A stretch of 64,000 nt of DNA from Streptomyces antimycoticus (GCF_005405925.1 NZ_BJHV01000001.1:6014001-6078000), one strand, 5' to 3'; counted from the stretch's first letter, positions 11,726-23,745 are shown. The notes: generated by a model from the sequence alone, not told the origin. Program-made: numbers and translations.

Positions 11726-11745
11726 CACTCCCTATACAGGGAGTG
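11726..11745. promoter_or_regulatory. Perfect inverted repeat upstream of the Crp-family gene
   Basis: CACTCCCT-ATAC-AGGGAGTG, 8-bp arms around a 4-nt centre, 46-65 bases upstream of the start codon. Position and symmetry suit an operator for autoregulation. The sequence differs from the GTG-N8-CAC site downstream, so another regulator or a transcript-end hairpin is equally possible. Confidence 0.45.
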
Positions 11746-11822
11746 ACGCGCCTCGGTTCACTCGCTCCGAGAGCGGTCGCACAGCGGCTATTTCCGGCGT
11801 GTCGGGGCCCTCTGCATTTGTT

Positions 11823-11851
11823 TTGACCGAAGTCGATGAGGTAGGTACGCT
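11823..11851 (+). promoter_or_regulatory. Promoter of the str operon
   Basis: TTGACC (11823-11828) and TACGCT (11846-11851) are separated by 17 bases, a good housekeeping-sigma promoter for Streptomyces. It gives a leader of about 210 nt before rpsL. Confidence 0.6.
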
Positions 11852-11992
11852 CAGACCTTGTGCCTGGGGTGTGCCCGGGTCCTTGCGTGTGCGCCCCCGG
11901 CCTTCGGCGGGGAGGTGCCTCAGCATGCGAGGGACCGAGGTGTCGACACCAACAATCTGCACTCTCCGAACTTTCGCAGAGGGCTGCGGTGC

Positions 11993-12019
11993 GCGACACA
12001 CCCGACCGCGTGGGTCGGA
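11993..12019 (+). promoter_or_regulatory. Ribosomal leader element, rpsL copy
   Basis: A 27-nt element carrying the stem CCGACC/GGTCGG with a GCGTG loop. It matches the rpsJ leader copy at 22019-22045 at 26 of 27 positions. It lies 52 bases before rpsL. Probably a shared RNA or DNA control element for the two ribosomal operons. Confidence 0.65.
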
Positions 12020-12070
12020 GGAACTCCAGGTTAGCTTTACCGAGACTGGCACACAGAAACCGGAGAAACG

Positions 12071-12442
12071 GTGCCTACGATCCAGCAGCTGGTCCGCAAG
12101 GGCCGCCAGGACAAGGTCGAGAAGAACAAGACCCCCGCCCTCGCGGGGTCGCCGCAGCGCCGTGGGACATGCACTCGCGTGTTCACCACGACGCCGAAGA
12201 AGCCGAACTCGGCGCTCCGCAAGGTCGCGCGTGTCCGGCTGAGCAGTGGGATCGAGGTCACCGCCTACGTCCCGGGTGAGGGGCACAACCTGCAGGAGCA
12301 CTCCATCGTGCTCGTGCGTGGCGGTCGTGTGAAGGACCTGCCGGGTGTTCGTTACAAGATCATCCGCGGCTCCCTCGACACGCAGGGCGTCAAGAACCGC
12401 AAGCAGGCTCGCAGCCGCTACGGCGCCAAGAAGGAGAAGTAA
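12071..12442 (+). CDS. rpsL: 30S ribosomal protein S12
   Basis: 123 residues, full length, GTG start with GGAG five bases upstream. First gene of the str operon; S12 sits at the decoding centre. Lys43 (in [12 protein letters not shown]) and Lys88 (in GGRVKDLPG), the positions altered in streptomycin-resistant Streptomyces, are both wild type. rpsG starts two bases after the stop. Confidence 0.99.
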   Translation: MPTIQQLVRKGRQDKVEKNKTPALAGSPQRRGTCTRVFTTTPKKPNSALRKVARVRLSSGIEVTAYVPGEGHNLQEHSIVLVRGGRVKDLPGVRYKIIRGSLDTQGVKNRKQARSRYGAKKEK

Positions 12443-12444
12443 GA

Positions 12445-12915
12445 ATGCCTCGTAAGGGTCCCGCCCCGAAGCGCCCGGTCATCATCGACCCGGTTTACAA
12501 CTCTCCTCTGGTGACGTCCCTCATCAACAAGGTGCTGCTGAACGGCAAGCGCTCCACCGCCGAGCGCATCGTGTACGGCGCCATGGAGGGCCTGCGCGAG
12601 AAGTCCGGCAACGACCCGGTCATCACGCTCAAGCGCGCGCTGGAGAACGTGAAGCCGACCCTCGAGGTCCGCTCCCGCCGTGTCGGTGGCGCCACCTACC
12701 AGGTGCCGGTCGAGGTCCGTCCCGGCCGCTCCTCCACCCTCGCCCTGCGCTGGCTCGTGGGCTACTCCCGCGCGCGTCGTGAGAAGACCATGACCGAGCG
12801 GCTCATGAACGAGCTGCTGGACGCCAGCAATGGTCTGGGCGCCTCCGTCAAGCGGCGCGAGGACACCCACAAGATGGCCGAGTCCAACAAGGCCTTCGCG
12901 CACTACCGCTGGTAG
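12445..12915 (+). CDS. rpsG: 30S ribosomal protein S7
   Basis: 156 residues, primary binder of the 3-prime major domain of 16S rRNA and nucleator of the 30S head. The start [10 protein letters not shown] and the end [11 protein letters not shown] are typical of the family. Its ribosome-binding site (AAGGAGAAG) lies inside the end of rpsL, so the two are translationally linked. fusA follows after 38 bases. Confidence 0.99.
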   Translation: MPRKGPAPKRPVIIDPVYNSPLVTSLINKVLLNGKRSTAERIVYGAMEGLREKSGNDPVITLKRALENVKPTLEVRSRRVGGATYQVPVEVRPGRSSTLALRWLVGYSRARREKTMTERLMNELLDASNGLGASVKRREDTHKMAESNKAFAHYRW

Positions 12916-12953
12916 TCGCTACCCCATCGAGAACCGAGAGAAGACTGAGCCAG

Positions 12954-15074
<2,121 letters not shown>

Positions 15075-15080
15075 GGCGGG

Positions 15081-15108
15081 TTCATCCGCTTTCCTCACCC
15101 TTTAGGCT
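15081..15108 (+). promoter_or_regulatory. Possible tuf-specific promoter
   Basis: TAGGCT at 15103-15108 is a good Streptomyces minus-10, with a weak TTCATC 16 bases upstream. tuf genes of other streptomycetes have an extra promoter in the fusA-tuf spacer, which fits. The minus-35 match is poor. Confidence 0.4.
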
Positions 15109-15136
15109 GGAAGCACAAGGCATCGGGGCATTCGTT

Positions 15137-15161
15137 GTGGAGCGCGTCCACCGCGTTCCAC
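15137..15161 (+). promoter_or_regulatory. Stem-loop in the tuf leader
   Basis: A 10-bp stem (15137-15146 with 15152-15161, one G-T pair) around a 5-nt loop lies early in the fusA-tuf spacer. A smaller CATCC/GGATG hairpin lies at 15251-15269. The tuf leader is therefore structured and may set the EF-Tu to EF-G ratio. Confidence 0.5.
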
Positions 15162-15301
15162 GGCGGGGCCCCTGGCGCCGGCCCCCCAGACGAATACGGC
15201 GAAGGGCATCCCCCTCGGGGTCCTGGCCGGTTCGGTAAGAAAACCTGAACCCATCCGCAAAGCGTGGATGCGTTACAGAACCACTCCACAGGAGGACCCC
15301 A

Positions 15302-16495
<1,194 letters not shown>

Positions 16496-16513
16496 CCTGA
16501 CGCTCCCCGGAGC

Positions 16514-16550
16514 AAAGAGCCCCATTCGCCACTGGCGGGTGGGGCTCTTT
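16514..16550 (+). terminator. Rho-independent terminator of the str operon
   Basis: An 11-bp perfect stem (AAAGAGCCCCA, 16514-16524, with 16540-16550) plus an inner CGCC/GGCG stem, ending in a CTCTTT tract. Begins 19 bases after the tuf stop. Confidence 0.9.
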
Positions 16551-16608
16551 CGTATGTGGGTACCCGGCCGTCCACATCGAAGCCGCGTTCGACTTCGGGA
16601 GCGAATAG

Positions 16609-17178
16609 ATGATGACAAATGGCAAGATCACGGTCGCGGTCGTGGGAGGCTACCTCCTCGGCCGCACCAAGAAGGCGAAACTCGCCTTCGGGCTGGGCAT
16701 GTTGCTGGCCGGTAAGAAGATCACGCTGGATCCGCAGCAGCTGAAGAAGTCCCTCGCCGAGATGCCGCTGCTGAGCGGCCTCAACGGACAGGTGCGTCAG
16801 GAACTCGTCGACGCCACCCGGCAGGCCGCTACCAAGGCCGTGTCCGACCGGGTGGGCGGCCTCGCCGATTCGCTGCATGAGCGCACCGCGTTGCTGCGCG
16901 GTGAGAGCGAGGACGACCGGGACGAGGACGACGACGCCCGCGACGAGGGCCGCGCCGAGGACGAGGAGCCCGCCGAGCGAGAGGAGGCCGACGCGGACTC
17001 CGAGCCGAAGCGGAAACCGAAGCCGCCGAAGCCTCCCCGCAAGGCGGCGGCCAAGGCCCCGGCCCGTCCGGCGAAGAAGACCGCCGCCTCCGGCTCCGGG
17101 AAGGCGAAGAAGACCGCCGCCTCGGGCGCCGCCCGGGCCAAGAAGACCGCCAGGACCGCGGGGGGCCGCAATGGCTGA
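16609..17178 (+). CDS. Conserved protein with acidic then Lys-rich histone-like tail
   Basis: 189 residues, function unknown. Residues 1-95 are a compact domain with a Gly-rich hydrophobic start ([20 protein letters not shown]) and a helical part. Residues about 96-130 are strongly acidic. Residues about 130-189 are Pro/Lys/Ala-rich with [13 protein letters not shown] repeats like histone H1. Streptomyces gas-vesicle clusters encode similar pairs (GvpY/GvpZ-like) beside an SRPBCC protein, but no gas-vesicle gene is present here. The stop overlaps the next start by 8 bases, so the two are co-translated. Confidence 0.75.
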   Translation: MMTNGKITVAVVGGYLLGRTKKAKLAFGLGMLLAGKKITLDPQQLKKSLAEMPLLSGLNGQVRQELVDATRQAATKAVSDRVGGLADSLHERTALLRGESEDDRDEDDDARDEGRAEDEEPAEREEADADSEPKRKPKPPKPPRKAAAKAPARPAKKTAASGSGKAKKTAASGAARAKKTARTAGGRNG

Positions 17179-18331
17179 CACGCTGGGCAAGCTCAAGGAC
17201 GACATCGTCGGCAACCCGGCCACCGACCGGCTCAAGGACGAACTGCGCAACTACGTCCAGGCGCGGGCGACACATGCGATCTCCGGCCTCGGCACCGGCC
17301 TCGCCAAGGGCGCGCAGTCCCTCGCCGAGGGCAAGTCGCCGGGGCAGGCGCTGATGAAGGCCGGCTCGTCCCAGCTGAAGGATTCACTCAAGGAATCGCT
17401 GAAGGAGAAGGTCAAGAGCGCCTTCGGCAAGGGCCGGGGGAAGAGCGGAGGCGGCAAGTCGAAGAGTGTGACGGTCGTCGAGGACATCGACGTCGGGGTG
17501 CCGGTCCGCGAGGCATATGACCAGTGGACCCAGTTCCAGGAGTTCAGCACCTTCGCCAAGGGGGTCGTCAGCGTCGAGAAGGCCGACGACACCAGCAGCA
17601 ACTGGAAGGTGAAGGTCGCCAAGTCCACCCGCAGCTGGCGGGCGAACGTCACCGAGCAGGTGCCCGATGAGCGGATCACCTGGACCACCGAGGGTGCGAA
17701 GGGCACCGTCAAGGGTGTTGTCACCTTCCATCCGCTCGGCGACAACCTCACCCGGGTGCTGCTGGTCCTGGAGTACTTCCCCAAGGGCCTCTTCGAGAAG
17801 ACCGGCAACATCTGGCGGGCCCAGGGCCGACGGGCGCGCCTCGACCTGAAGCTCTACCGCAAGTTCATCATGATGCGCGGCGAGGCCACGGACGGCTGGC
17901 GCGGCGAGATCCGGGACGGCGAGGTCGTGCGCGACCACGAGACGGCCGTGGAGGAGGAAGAGCGCGACAACGCCGAGGACGAGGCCGGGGGAGAAGCCGA
18001 TGAGCCGCGGTCCGAGTCCGGCGACGAGGGCGAAGCCGAAGGCGACGCCGGGGAAGAGCGCGCGGACGAGGCGGAGGACGCGTACGAGGACGAGGTCGAG
18101 GCCGAGGACGAGGACGGTGCGGCCGCGGATGCGGATGAGGCGCCGGAGGAGGAGTACGAGGAGGAGCCCGAAGACGCCGAGTCCGAGCCGGAATCCGGTC
18201 TCGAGGAGGACGAGGAGGACACCGAGGACGCCGAGGCGTACGAGGAGTCCGAAGAGCCTGAAGAGGTCGAGGAGGCCGAGGAACCCGAGGCCGCCCGCCC
18301 CCGACGGCGTGCCGCCGCGGCCCGGCGCTGA
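17171..18331 (+). CDS. SRPBCC-domain protein with long acidic tail
   Basis: 386 residues. Residues 1-95 are a helical, lysine-rich region ([19 protein letters not shown]). Residues about 100-250 form an SRPBCC/polyketide-cyclase-type fold (VEDIDVGVPVREAYDQWTQF to GVVTFHPLG). Residues about 260-375 are dominated by Glu and Asp, closing with an Arg/Ala-rich end. The ATG at 17171 overlaps the previous gene by 8 bases; the frame is open further upstream but that part is an Arg/Pro-rich shadow. The acidic tail faces the basic tail of the partner, suggesting that they bind. Biological role unknown. Confidence 0.8.
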   Translation: MADTLGKLKDDIVGNPATDRLKDELRNYVQARATHAISGLGTGLAKGAQSLAEGKSPGQALMKAGSSQLKDSLKESLKEKVKSAFGKGRGKSGGGKSKSVTVVEDIDVGVPVREAYDQWTQFQEFSTFAKGVVSVEKADDTSSNWKVKVAKSTRSWRANVTEQVPDERITWTTEGAKGTVKGVVTFHPLGDNLTRVLLVLEYFPKGLFEKTGNIWRAQGRRARLDLKLYRKFIMMRGEATDGWRGEIRDGEVVRDHETAVEEEERDNAEDEAGGEADEPRSESGDEGEAEGDAGEERADEAEDAYEDEVEAEDEDGAAADADEAPEEEYEEEPEDAESEPESGLEEDEEDTEDAEAYEESEEPEEVEEAEEPEAARPRRRAAAARR

Positions 18332-18770
18332 GCGCGCACACCAACGCGCCCCCGGCCCAGGGCCGGACATGACGGGGCCCCACCCGGACCGGAGACGGCG
18401 GGCGGGGCCCGGTCATGCCGTACGGCTATCGGCAAAACCACACGGCGAACGCGAATCTGGCGAGGCAGGGGGACGCGGCCGGGTCACCTCGCCCGGCCAC
18501 CGGGCCGGTGGGAACGAGGGCCGTGGCGACGCCTCTGGCCGGGGGCTGGGGCCGATCCCGTGCCGCCTGGACGACGCGCGGGGGCGCGGGCCGGACGCGG
18601 ATCGGGGATGCGGCCCGGGGAGCCCTGCAGCAGGGGGTGGCCATGGGCGCGCGGTAACAGACGGGGCCAGGGAGGCGCCGTACCAGGGACACCGCCGCGC
18701 GGGGGTGTGTGCCGGGCGCGGGCCGGGGGCGGCGTTCCCGGCCCACCCCACCTGGTGGTAGGCCGGGCCG
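18332..18770. other. Intergenic region, no gene recognised
   Basis: 439 bases between convergent genes. It contains an inverted repeat near its start (18368-18416). Beyond that I see only GC-rich sequence without a convincing gene, promoter or RNA. Confidence 0.5.
18368..18416. terminator. Probable bidirectional terminator
   Basis: CATGAC followed by GGGGCCCC near 18368-18380 pairs with GGGGCCC and GGTCATG near 18403-18416, with small internal mismatches. It is placed between convergent genes and usable from either strand. Confidence 0.55.
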
Positions 18771-20909
18771 TCAGGCCCGTTTCGTGGGGCGCGGGCGCCA
18801 GATCCACGGGGTGGCGTCCGGCGCCATGCCCACCACGCAGACGCCCTGGTGGCCGTCGTCCGCCAGCAGTGCCGGGGCGCCGACCGGGATCAGGTGGCCG
18901 GGGGAGCGCAGGGGCCTGGCGTCCGGGCCGGTGCCGTACTGGACCTGGACCTCCCCGCCCAGGTCGCGGCCGACCAGCAGCAGCGTCTTCGCCTCGTGCC
19001 GGCCGGACGGTTCGGCCACGGTGTGCGCGGCGATCGCCCCGTAGCCCTCGAAGTGCCGCACGGTGCGGGAGGTGTCGTGGCCGTGGACGGCGGGCACGGT
19101 GGCCGCGGGGGTGCGGTAGACCAGCGCGAGCGAGCCGTCGGGGGCCACCGCGGCGCCCAGCGGATCCCCGCCGGGGCGCGGCAGACCGGCCGGCGGGCGC
19201 AGCGTGACCGGGCCACCGGCCCACTCCTGCACCCAGTGGTGGACGGTGTCGCGGCCGGGGGCGAGGACATGGACCCGCCCCTCCGCGTCCAGCAGCGCGG
19301 TCAGCCCGTCCTGGACCTCGGCGCCGCCGAGCCGCTGCCAGGGACTCCAGCGGCCGCTCGCGTCCCGTACACGGGTGGCCAGGCCCTTGTCCGCGGTCCG
19401 TACGAAGAGATGGACCGCGCCGTCGGGGGTGGCGACCGCCGCCGGGCAGCCGACCCGGCGGCCGTGTTCGGTGCTGGTCTCGGGCGTGCCGAGTCCGGTC
19501 CAGGCGCGGAACGGGCCGTCCGGGCGGCGCTGTTCCAGCACCACGATCTCGCGCAGGTCGGCCGCGCCTTGGCCCCCAAGCGCCGCGAACCGCAGGCCGA
19601 ACAGCACCTGACGCCCCGCGCTGTCCCGCACCGCGGCGAGCGCCGGGGCGAGCGGTCCGCCGCCGAGCCCCAGCGGTGCCCCGAACCGCCCGCTGCCGGG
19701 CGCCGTCTCACGCCACCGCACGGCCTGGGCGCCGAGCACGCCGTATCCCACGAGTCGGCCCTGGGCGTCGGTGGTGGGGGCGGGCAGGGCGGCGGGGTAG
19801 CGGTAGTGGGTGGAGCGGATCCAGCCCTTACGGTTCCGCAGCGGGCGCACCCCGCCCTGGCTGTAGTCGCCGCAACCGGCCGCGTTGCCGCAGTCCCAGT
19901 CGGGGGCGCCGCCGTAGGACTTGATCACCCGTGCCTTCCGGGCGAGCACCGCGGGCGGCAGATTGTGCGGCCAGCGCTGGTTGTAGTAGCCGCGGAACGC
20001 GGTGGTGGTGAAGCGCGGGGCGTGCTTGTCCCGCTGGGTCGAGGCGGCCACCCACTGGGCGATCGCCTTCCAGGCGAACAGCGCGACCGGGGTGTGGTCG
20101 CGGTGGTCCGAGCACCCCGGCTGATCGTTGTCCTTGGGGTGCAGCACGTCGTGCACCTGGAAGTCGGGGTCCGGGTCCAGCGTGTGGATCAGCGTGGGCC
20201 GATAGCGGTCCATGAGCTCGGCGAGCACGTCGACCAGCGTCCGATGGCCGTACGAACTCGGGTGCGGCACCGGGGACCCGGCGGCTCGGAGGGTGCTCAT
20301 CACGGTGCCCGGGGTGCTCCACAGCGCGGGGATCCGTACGCCGCCGTCCGACAGCATCGCGATGTTGAGGAAGATCAGCCGGACCCTGCGGGCCCCGTTC
20401 GCGAGGGTGTTGGTCTCCGCGGTGACCCCGCCGGGCAGCCGCAGCACCGACCGCTGCCAGGGCGCGAACTGGTTCAGCCCGATCATCCGCGCGTACGCCT
20501 GCCGCAGCCCCTGATGGCGGGAGGCGGAGTAGGCGGCCTTGTCGGCGGGCGGGATCGGCGTCCCCGCCTGGTGGTTGATCCCCTGGGCCTCACCGGCCGT
20601 GACGTACACGCACACCACCGGGACACCGGAGCGCAGCACCTGCTCGGCGTCCGGGTTCATGAAGTACAGATCGTCGTCGGGGTGCGCCATGATCTGCAGC
20701 AGCAGCGCCTGCTTGTCGCCCACCGTCGAGGCGAAGGGCTCCGCCGCCCCGGGGGCACCGGCCCGCGCGGGCCCGGCGGGCACGGATGCCGCGCCGTGCG
20801 AGCCCCCACCGCCGCAACCGGCGACTCCGGCGACCCCGGCCGCTCCGGCCGCGGTGAGTGCCGCCAGCGCGGCCAGCGTCTGCCTGCGGGTGGTGCCCGT
20901 CCCCCGCAC
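18771..20909 (-). CDS. Tat-exported PIG-L deacetylase fused to a propeller-like region
   Basis: 712 residues from the GTG at 20909; a TTG six codons upstream is an alternative. The N-terminus has a twin-arginine motif TRRQT, a hydrophobic stretch and a lipobox ending VAGC (Cys32), so it is a surface lipoprotein. The PIG-L/LmbE catalytic motif AHPDDD starts near residue 75, with the zinc-binding SDHRDH further on. These enzymes remove N-acetyl groups from amino-sugar conjugates. The second half (about 370-700) has repeated segments such as GAVHLFVR and GRVHVLAPG, suggesting a carbohydrate-binding beta-propeller. Probably acts on cell-surface or environmental glycans; substrate unknown. Confidence 0.85.
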   Translation of the reverse strand: MRGTGTTRRQTLAALAALTAAGAAGVAGVAGCGGGGSHGAASVPAGPARAGAPGAAEPFASTVGDKQALLLQIMAHPDDDLYFMNPDAEQVLRSGVPVVCVYVTAGEAQGINHQAGTPIPPADKAAYSASRHQGLRQAYARMIGLNQFAPWQRSVLRLPGGVTAETNTLANGARRVRLIFLNIAMLSDGGVRIPALWSTPGTVMSTLRAAGSPVPHPSSYGHRTLVDVLAELMDRYRPTLIHTLDPDPDFQVHDVLHPKDNDQPGCSDHRDHTPVALFAWKAIAQWVAASTQRDKHAPRFTTTAFRGYYNQRWPHNLPPAVLARKARVIKSYGGAPDWDCGNAAGCGDYSQGGVRPLRNRKGWIRSTHYRYPAALPAPTTDAQGRLVGYGVLGAQAVRWRETAPGSGRFGAPLGLGGGPLAPALAAVRDSAGRQVLFGLRFAALGGQGAADLREIVVLEQRRPDGPFRAWTGLGTPETSTEHGRRVGCPAAVATPDGAVHLFVRTADKGLATRVRDASGRWSPWQRLGGAEVQDGLTALLDAEGRVHVLAPGRDTVHHWVQEWAGGPVTLRPPAGLPRPGGDPLGAAVAPDGSLALVYRTPAATVPAVHGHDTSRTVRHFEGYGAIAAHTVAEPSGRHEAKTLLLVGRDLGGEVQVQYGTGPDARPLRSPGHLIPVGAPALLADDGHQGVCVVGMAPDATPWIWRPRPTKRA

Positions 20910-21106
20910 TGTCCATCGACTGTTCAATTTGGTGACCCTGTCACTTCGGCAGCACGTAGTCTCCGGCTGCTCCGAGTGAAAGGACGGGCGGTGATCTTGA
21001 CAGGTTGTCCGATGTCCGGGAGGTATCGGTCACAGACCGGACACATCGTCTTTCGCTACGAGGGCGTGCGGGCGCGCGGGCGCCCCCGACGATGGAGCCG
21101 GTTCGC

Positions 21107-21580
21107 TCAGTCGGCGATCAGCACCCCGAGCACCGCGAGCCAGCAGGCCCCCACCAGCACGGGCAGCAGCATCATGATCGCGCCGGTCGGGGAGACCTTC
21201 AGATAGGCCGAGCCGGGGTCGTCGGTGCGGCGATTGACTATCCTCTCGCCGCCGTGCCAGGCCATGTACTCCTCGAGCTCGATCACCGCCTCCTTGCGTG
21301 CCAGAAGGTACTGACGGCCGAAGCGCAGCATCAGCGAGAAGCCCAGCGACACCCCGATGCCGATGACCGCGATGATCACCGCAAGCCCCTTGCCCAGGCT
21401 GCCTCCCGCGCCCTCCTTGCCGAGGCAGAAGGCGGTGGCGGCCGCGAGGCCCGCCGTGATGTAGAAGAAGTTGTTCAGCTTCTGCCAGTTGAGGTTGTCC
21501 TCGTGCTTGTAGAGGTCCACCGCGGTCCCGTACTGCGCGTGCAGCATCGCCTCACGCGGTTTGCGCCACACCCACACCAC
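21107..21580 (-). CDS. Small membrane protein, RipA-like
   Basis: 157 residues from a GTG start. Two hydrophobic segments (around FFYITAGLAAATAF and LAVIIAVIGIGVSLGF), a charged region LLARKEAVIELEEYMAWHG, and a C-terminal helix (MMLLPVLVGACWLAVLGVL). It resembles small octameric RipA-type membrane proteins, but this is a weak assignment. The start is uncertain: coding-like residues (FHHKLGFQELTRL) continue in frame upstream of the GTG to a stop near 21680 without an obvious start codon; ATG at residue 12 is another option. It stands alone between the PIG-L gene and the S10 leader. Confidence 0.65.
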   Translation of the reverse strand: MVWVWRKPREAMLHAQYGTAVDLYKHEDNLNWQKLNNFFYITAGLAAATAFCLGKEGAGGSLGKGLAVIIAVIGIGVSLGFSLMLRFGRQYLLARKEAVIELEEYMAWHGGERIVNRRTDDPGSAYLKVSPTGAIMMLLPVLVGACWLAVLGVLIAD

Positions 21581-21729
21581 CCGGGGCAGCCCGTCCGGCG
21601 GCGTCAGCCGGGTCAGCTCCTGGAAGCCCAGCTTGTGGTGGAAGCCACTCTTCTCGGCGCGCCGAAACTACCGTGGGCCGGGTACGCCGCACCAGGATGC
21701 GTGGGGGCCGCGGGACAATGGCGGCGGGT

Positions 21730-21757
21730 TTGAGTGCTCACTCGTAGGGGGTATGCT
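21730..21757 (+). promoter_or_regulatory. Promoter of the S10 operon
   Basis: TTGAGT (21730-21735) and TATGCT (21752-21757) with a 16-base spacer. It lies about 360 bases before rpsJ and points towards it. Confidence 0.5.
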
Positions 21758-21879
21758 TCCCCGCTCCCTGATTGGCGTCGGCGGTGCCCGCTATGGCACA
21801 CTGACCAGGTTGCTCGGTTGAGTGCCGATGCTGCGCGCCTCTCGCCGGGAGGACTGGAAGCGAGTCCCACGGTACTCGT

Positions 21880-21897
21880 CGCCCCTGATCAGGGGCG
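21880..21897 (+). promoter_or_regulatory. Perfect palindrome in the S10 leader
   Basis: CGCCCCTGATCAGGGGCG, perfectly self-complementary over 18 bases. In RNA it would form a compact hairpin inside the rpsJ leader. Confidence 0.5.
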
Positions 21898-22018
21898 GAA
21901 GTACGGGAATCTTCCGGGAAGCGTCAGCGGGGCCCCAGCCAGGCGCCCGGTGGGTGACTTTCTCCCCCAGCAACCCCCTTCACCAGGGATCTCCATGTGG
22001 AGATTTATGAGAAGGACT

Positions 22019-22045
22019 GCGACACGCCCGACCGCGTGGGTCGGA
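22019..22045 (+). promoter_or_regulatory. Ribosomal leader element, rpsJ copy
   Basis: Differs at one base from the copy before rpsL (11993-12019) and carries the same CCGACC/GGTCGG stem. It lies about 70 bases before rpsJ. Confidence 0.65.
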
Positions 22046-22116
22046 AGTGGGGTGGAGGAGGACGCGAACGCCACCGGGTCCCAGAGCGTTACGAGAGACA
22101 GGACTACGAAGTAGCC

Positions 22117-22425
22117 ATGGCGGGACAGAAGATCCGCATCCGGCTCAAGGCCTACGACCACGAGGTCATCGACTCCTCGGCGAAGAAGATCGTCGAGACG
22201 GTGACCCGCACTGGTGCGTCGGTCGCGGGCCCGGTGCCGCTGCCCACAGAGAAGAACGTGTACTGCGTCATCAAGTCGCCGCACAAGTACAAGGACTCGC
22301 GCGAGCACTTCGAGATGCGTACGCACAAGCGCCTCATCGACATCCTCGACCCCACGCCGAAGACCGTCGACTCGCTGATGCGTCTCGACCTGCCGGCCGG
22401 CGTCGACATCGAGATCAAGCTCTGA
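22117..22425 (+). CDS. rpsJ: 30S ribosomal protein S10
   Basis: 102 residues, the family length. The ATG at 22117 ([19 protein letters not shown]) was chosen because the longer open frame only adds leader sequence. First gene of the S10 operon; S10 also acts in NusB-NusE antitermination in bacteria. The stop lies 13 bases before the rplC start. Confidence 0.99.
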   Translation: MAGQKIRIRLKAYDHEVIDSSAKKIVETVTRTGASVAGPVPLPTEKNVYCVIKSPHKYKDSREHFEMRTHKRLIDILDPTPKTVDSLMRLDLPAGVDIEIKL

Positions 22426-22438
22426 GGTGACGCGCGAG

Positions 22439-23083
22439 ATGGCTAAGCAGATCAAGGGCGTCCTGGGCGAGAAGCTCGGCATGACGCAGGTGTGGGACGA
22501 GAACAACCGTGTCGTCCCGGTCACCGTCGTCAAGGCCGGTCCCTGCGTCGTGACCCAGGTCCGTACCGATGACGCGGACGGCTACAGCGCCGTCCAGATC
22601 GCCTTCGGCGAGATCGACCCGCGCAAGGTGAACAGGCCCCTCAAGGGCCACTTCGCCAAGGCCGATGTGACCCCGCGCCGCCACCTGGTGGAGCTGCGTA
22701 CCACCGACGCCGGTGAGTACACGCTCGGCCAGGAAGTCACGGCCGAGGTGTTCGAGTCCGGTGTCAAGGTCGACGTGACCGGCACCAGCAAGGGCAAGGG
22801 CACCGCCGGTGTCATGAAGCGCCACGGCTTCGGCGGCCTCGGCGCCGGCCACGGCACCCAGCGCAAGCACCGCTCGCCGGGCTCCATCGGTGGCTGCGCC
22901 ACCCCGGGCCGCGTGTTCAAGGGCCTGCGCATGGCCGGCCGCATGGGCAATGAGCGGGTCACCACCCAGAACCTGACCGTCCACGCCGTTGACGCGGAGA
23001 AGGGTCTGCTCCTGATCAAGGGAGCGGTTCCTGGTCCGAACGGCGGCCTCGTCCTGGTCCGTACCGCGGCCAAGGGGGCCTGA
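22439..23083 (+). CDS. rplC: 50S ribosomal protein L3
   Basis: 214 residues from the ATG at 22439, with GAGGTGA upstream; a GTG four codons earlier is possible but less likely. The central extension reaching the peptidyl-transferase centre is present ([17 protein letters not shown], then [12 protein letters not shown]). Confidence 0.98.
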   Translation: MAKQIKGVLGEKLGMTQVWDENNRVVPVTVVKAGPCVVTQVRTDDADGYSAVQIAFGEIDPRKVNRPLKGHFAKADVTPRRHLVELRTTDAGEYTLGQEVTAEVFESGVKVDVTGTSKGKGTAGVMKRHGFGGLGAGHGTQRKHRSPGSIGGCATPGRVFKGLRMAGRMGNERVTTQNLTVHAVDAEKGLLLIKGAVPGPNGGLVLVRTAAKGA

Positions 23084-23091
23084 GGTAACCG

Positions 23092-23745
23092 ATGAGCACC
23101 ATTGACATCCTTTCGCCGGCTGGCGACAAGGCCGGGACCGTCGAGCTCCCCGCGGAGATCTTCGACGCGCAGGTCAGCGTTCCGCTGATCCACCAGGTCG
23201 TCGTCGCCCAGCTGGCCGCTGCCCGCCAGGGCACGCACAAGACCAAGACCCGCGGTGAGGTCCGAGGCGGTGGCAAGAAGCCCTACCGCCAGAAGGGCAC
23301 CGGCCGCGCGCGCCAGGGCTCGACCCGCGCGCCGCAGTTCGCCGGCGGTGGCGTCGTGCACGGTCCCGTGCCGCGCGACTACAGCCAGCGCACCCCGAAG
23401 AAGATGAAGGCCGCCGCGCTGCGCGGTGCCCTCTCCGACCGGGCGCGCCACGAGCGGATCCACGTCGTGACCGGCGTGGTCGACGGCGACATCTCCACCA
23501 AGGCCGCGAAGACCCTGCTGGGCAAGATCAGCGAGCGCAAGAACCTGCTCCTGGTCGCCGAGCGGAGCGACGAGGCCGCGTGGCTGTCCGCCCGCAACCT
23601 GCCCCAGGTGCACATCCTGGAGCCGGGCCAGCTGAACACGTACGACGTGCTCGTCTCCGACGACGTGGTCTTCACCAAGGCCGCCTTCGAGTCCTTCGTG
23701 GCTGGTCCCAAGGCCGCTGAGAAGACCGAAGGGAGCGCCGCCTGA
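23092..23745 (+). CDS. rplD: 50S ribosomal protein L4
   Basis: 217 residues. The internal basic loop that lines the exit tunnel is intact ([18 protein letters not shown]). In some bacteria L4 represses its own operon. The stop overlaps the rplW start by one base. Confidence 0.98.
   Translation: MSTIDILSPAGDKAGTVELPAEIFDAQVSVPLIHQVVVAQLAAARQGTHKTKTRGEVRGGGKKPYRQKGTGRARQGSTRAPQFAGGGVVHGPVPRDYSQRTPKKMKAAALRGALSDRARHERIHVVTGVVDGDISTKAAKTLLGKISERKNLLLVAERSDEAAWLSARNLPQVHILEPGQLNTYDVLVSDDVVFTKAAFESFVAGPKAAEKTEGSAA

Larger units (their letters stand above)
11681..12070. promoter_or_regulatory. Divergent intergenic region between the Crp-family gene and rpsL
   Basis: 390 bases without a convincing gene. 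It holds the Crp-family gene's leader with an inverted repeat, a plus-strand promoter for the str operon (11823-11851), a ~210-nt rpsL leader containing a stem-loop shared with the rpsJ leader (11993-12019), and the rpsL ribosome-binding site GGAG at 12062. Confidence 0.6.
21581..22116 (+). promoter_or_regulatory. S10 operon promoter region and long leader
   Basis: 536 bases. The first ~100 may contain the 5-prime end of the minus-strand membrane gene. The rest holds a promoter at 21730-21757, an 18-bp perfect palindrome at 21880-21897 and the element shared with the rpsL leader at 22019-22045. The structured leader before rpsJ is about 350 nt, long enough for attenuation or autogenous control. 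Confidence 0.6.

Noticed and set aside
12071..12442. Streptomycin-resistance mutation in rpsL
   Set aside because: Lys43 and Lys88 are both wild type.
18849..21206. 785-codon plus-strand frame opposite the PIG-L gene
   Set aside because: Shadow frame; the PIG-L motifs and Tat signal lie on the minus strand.
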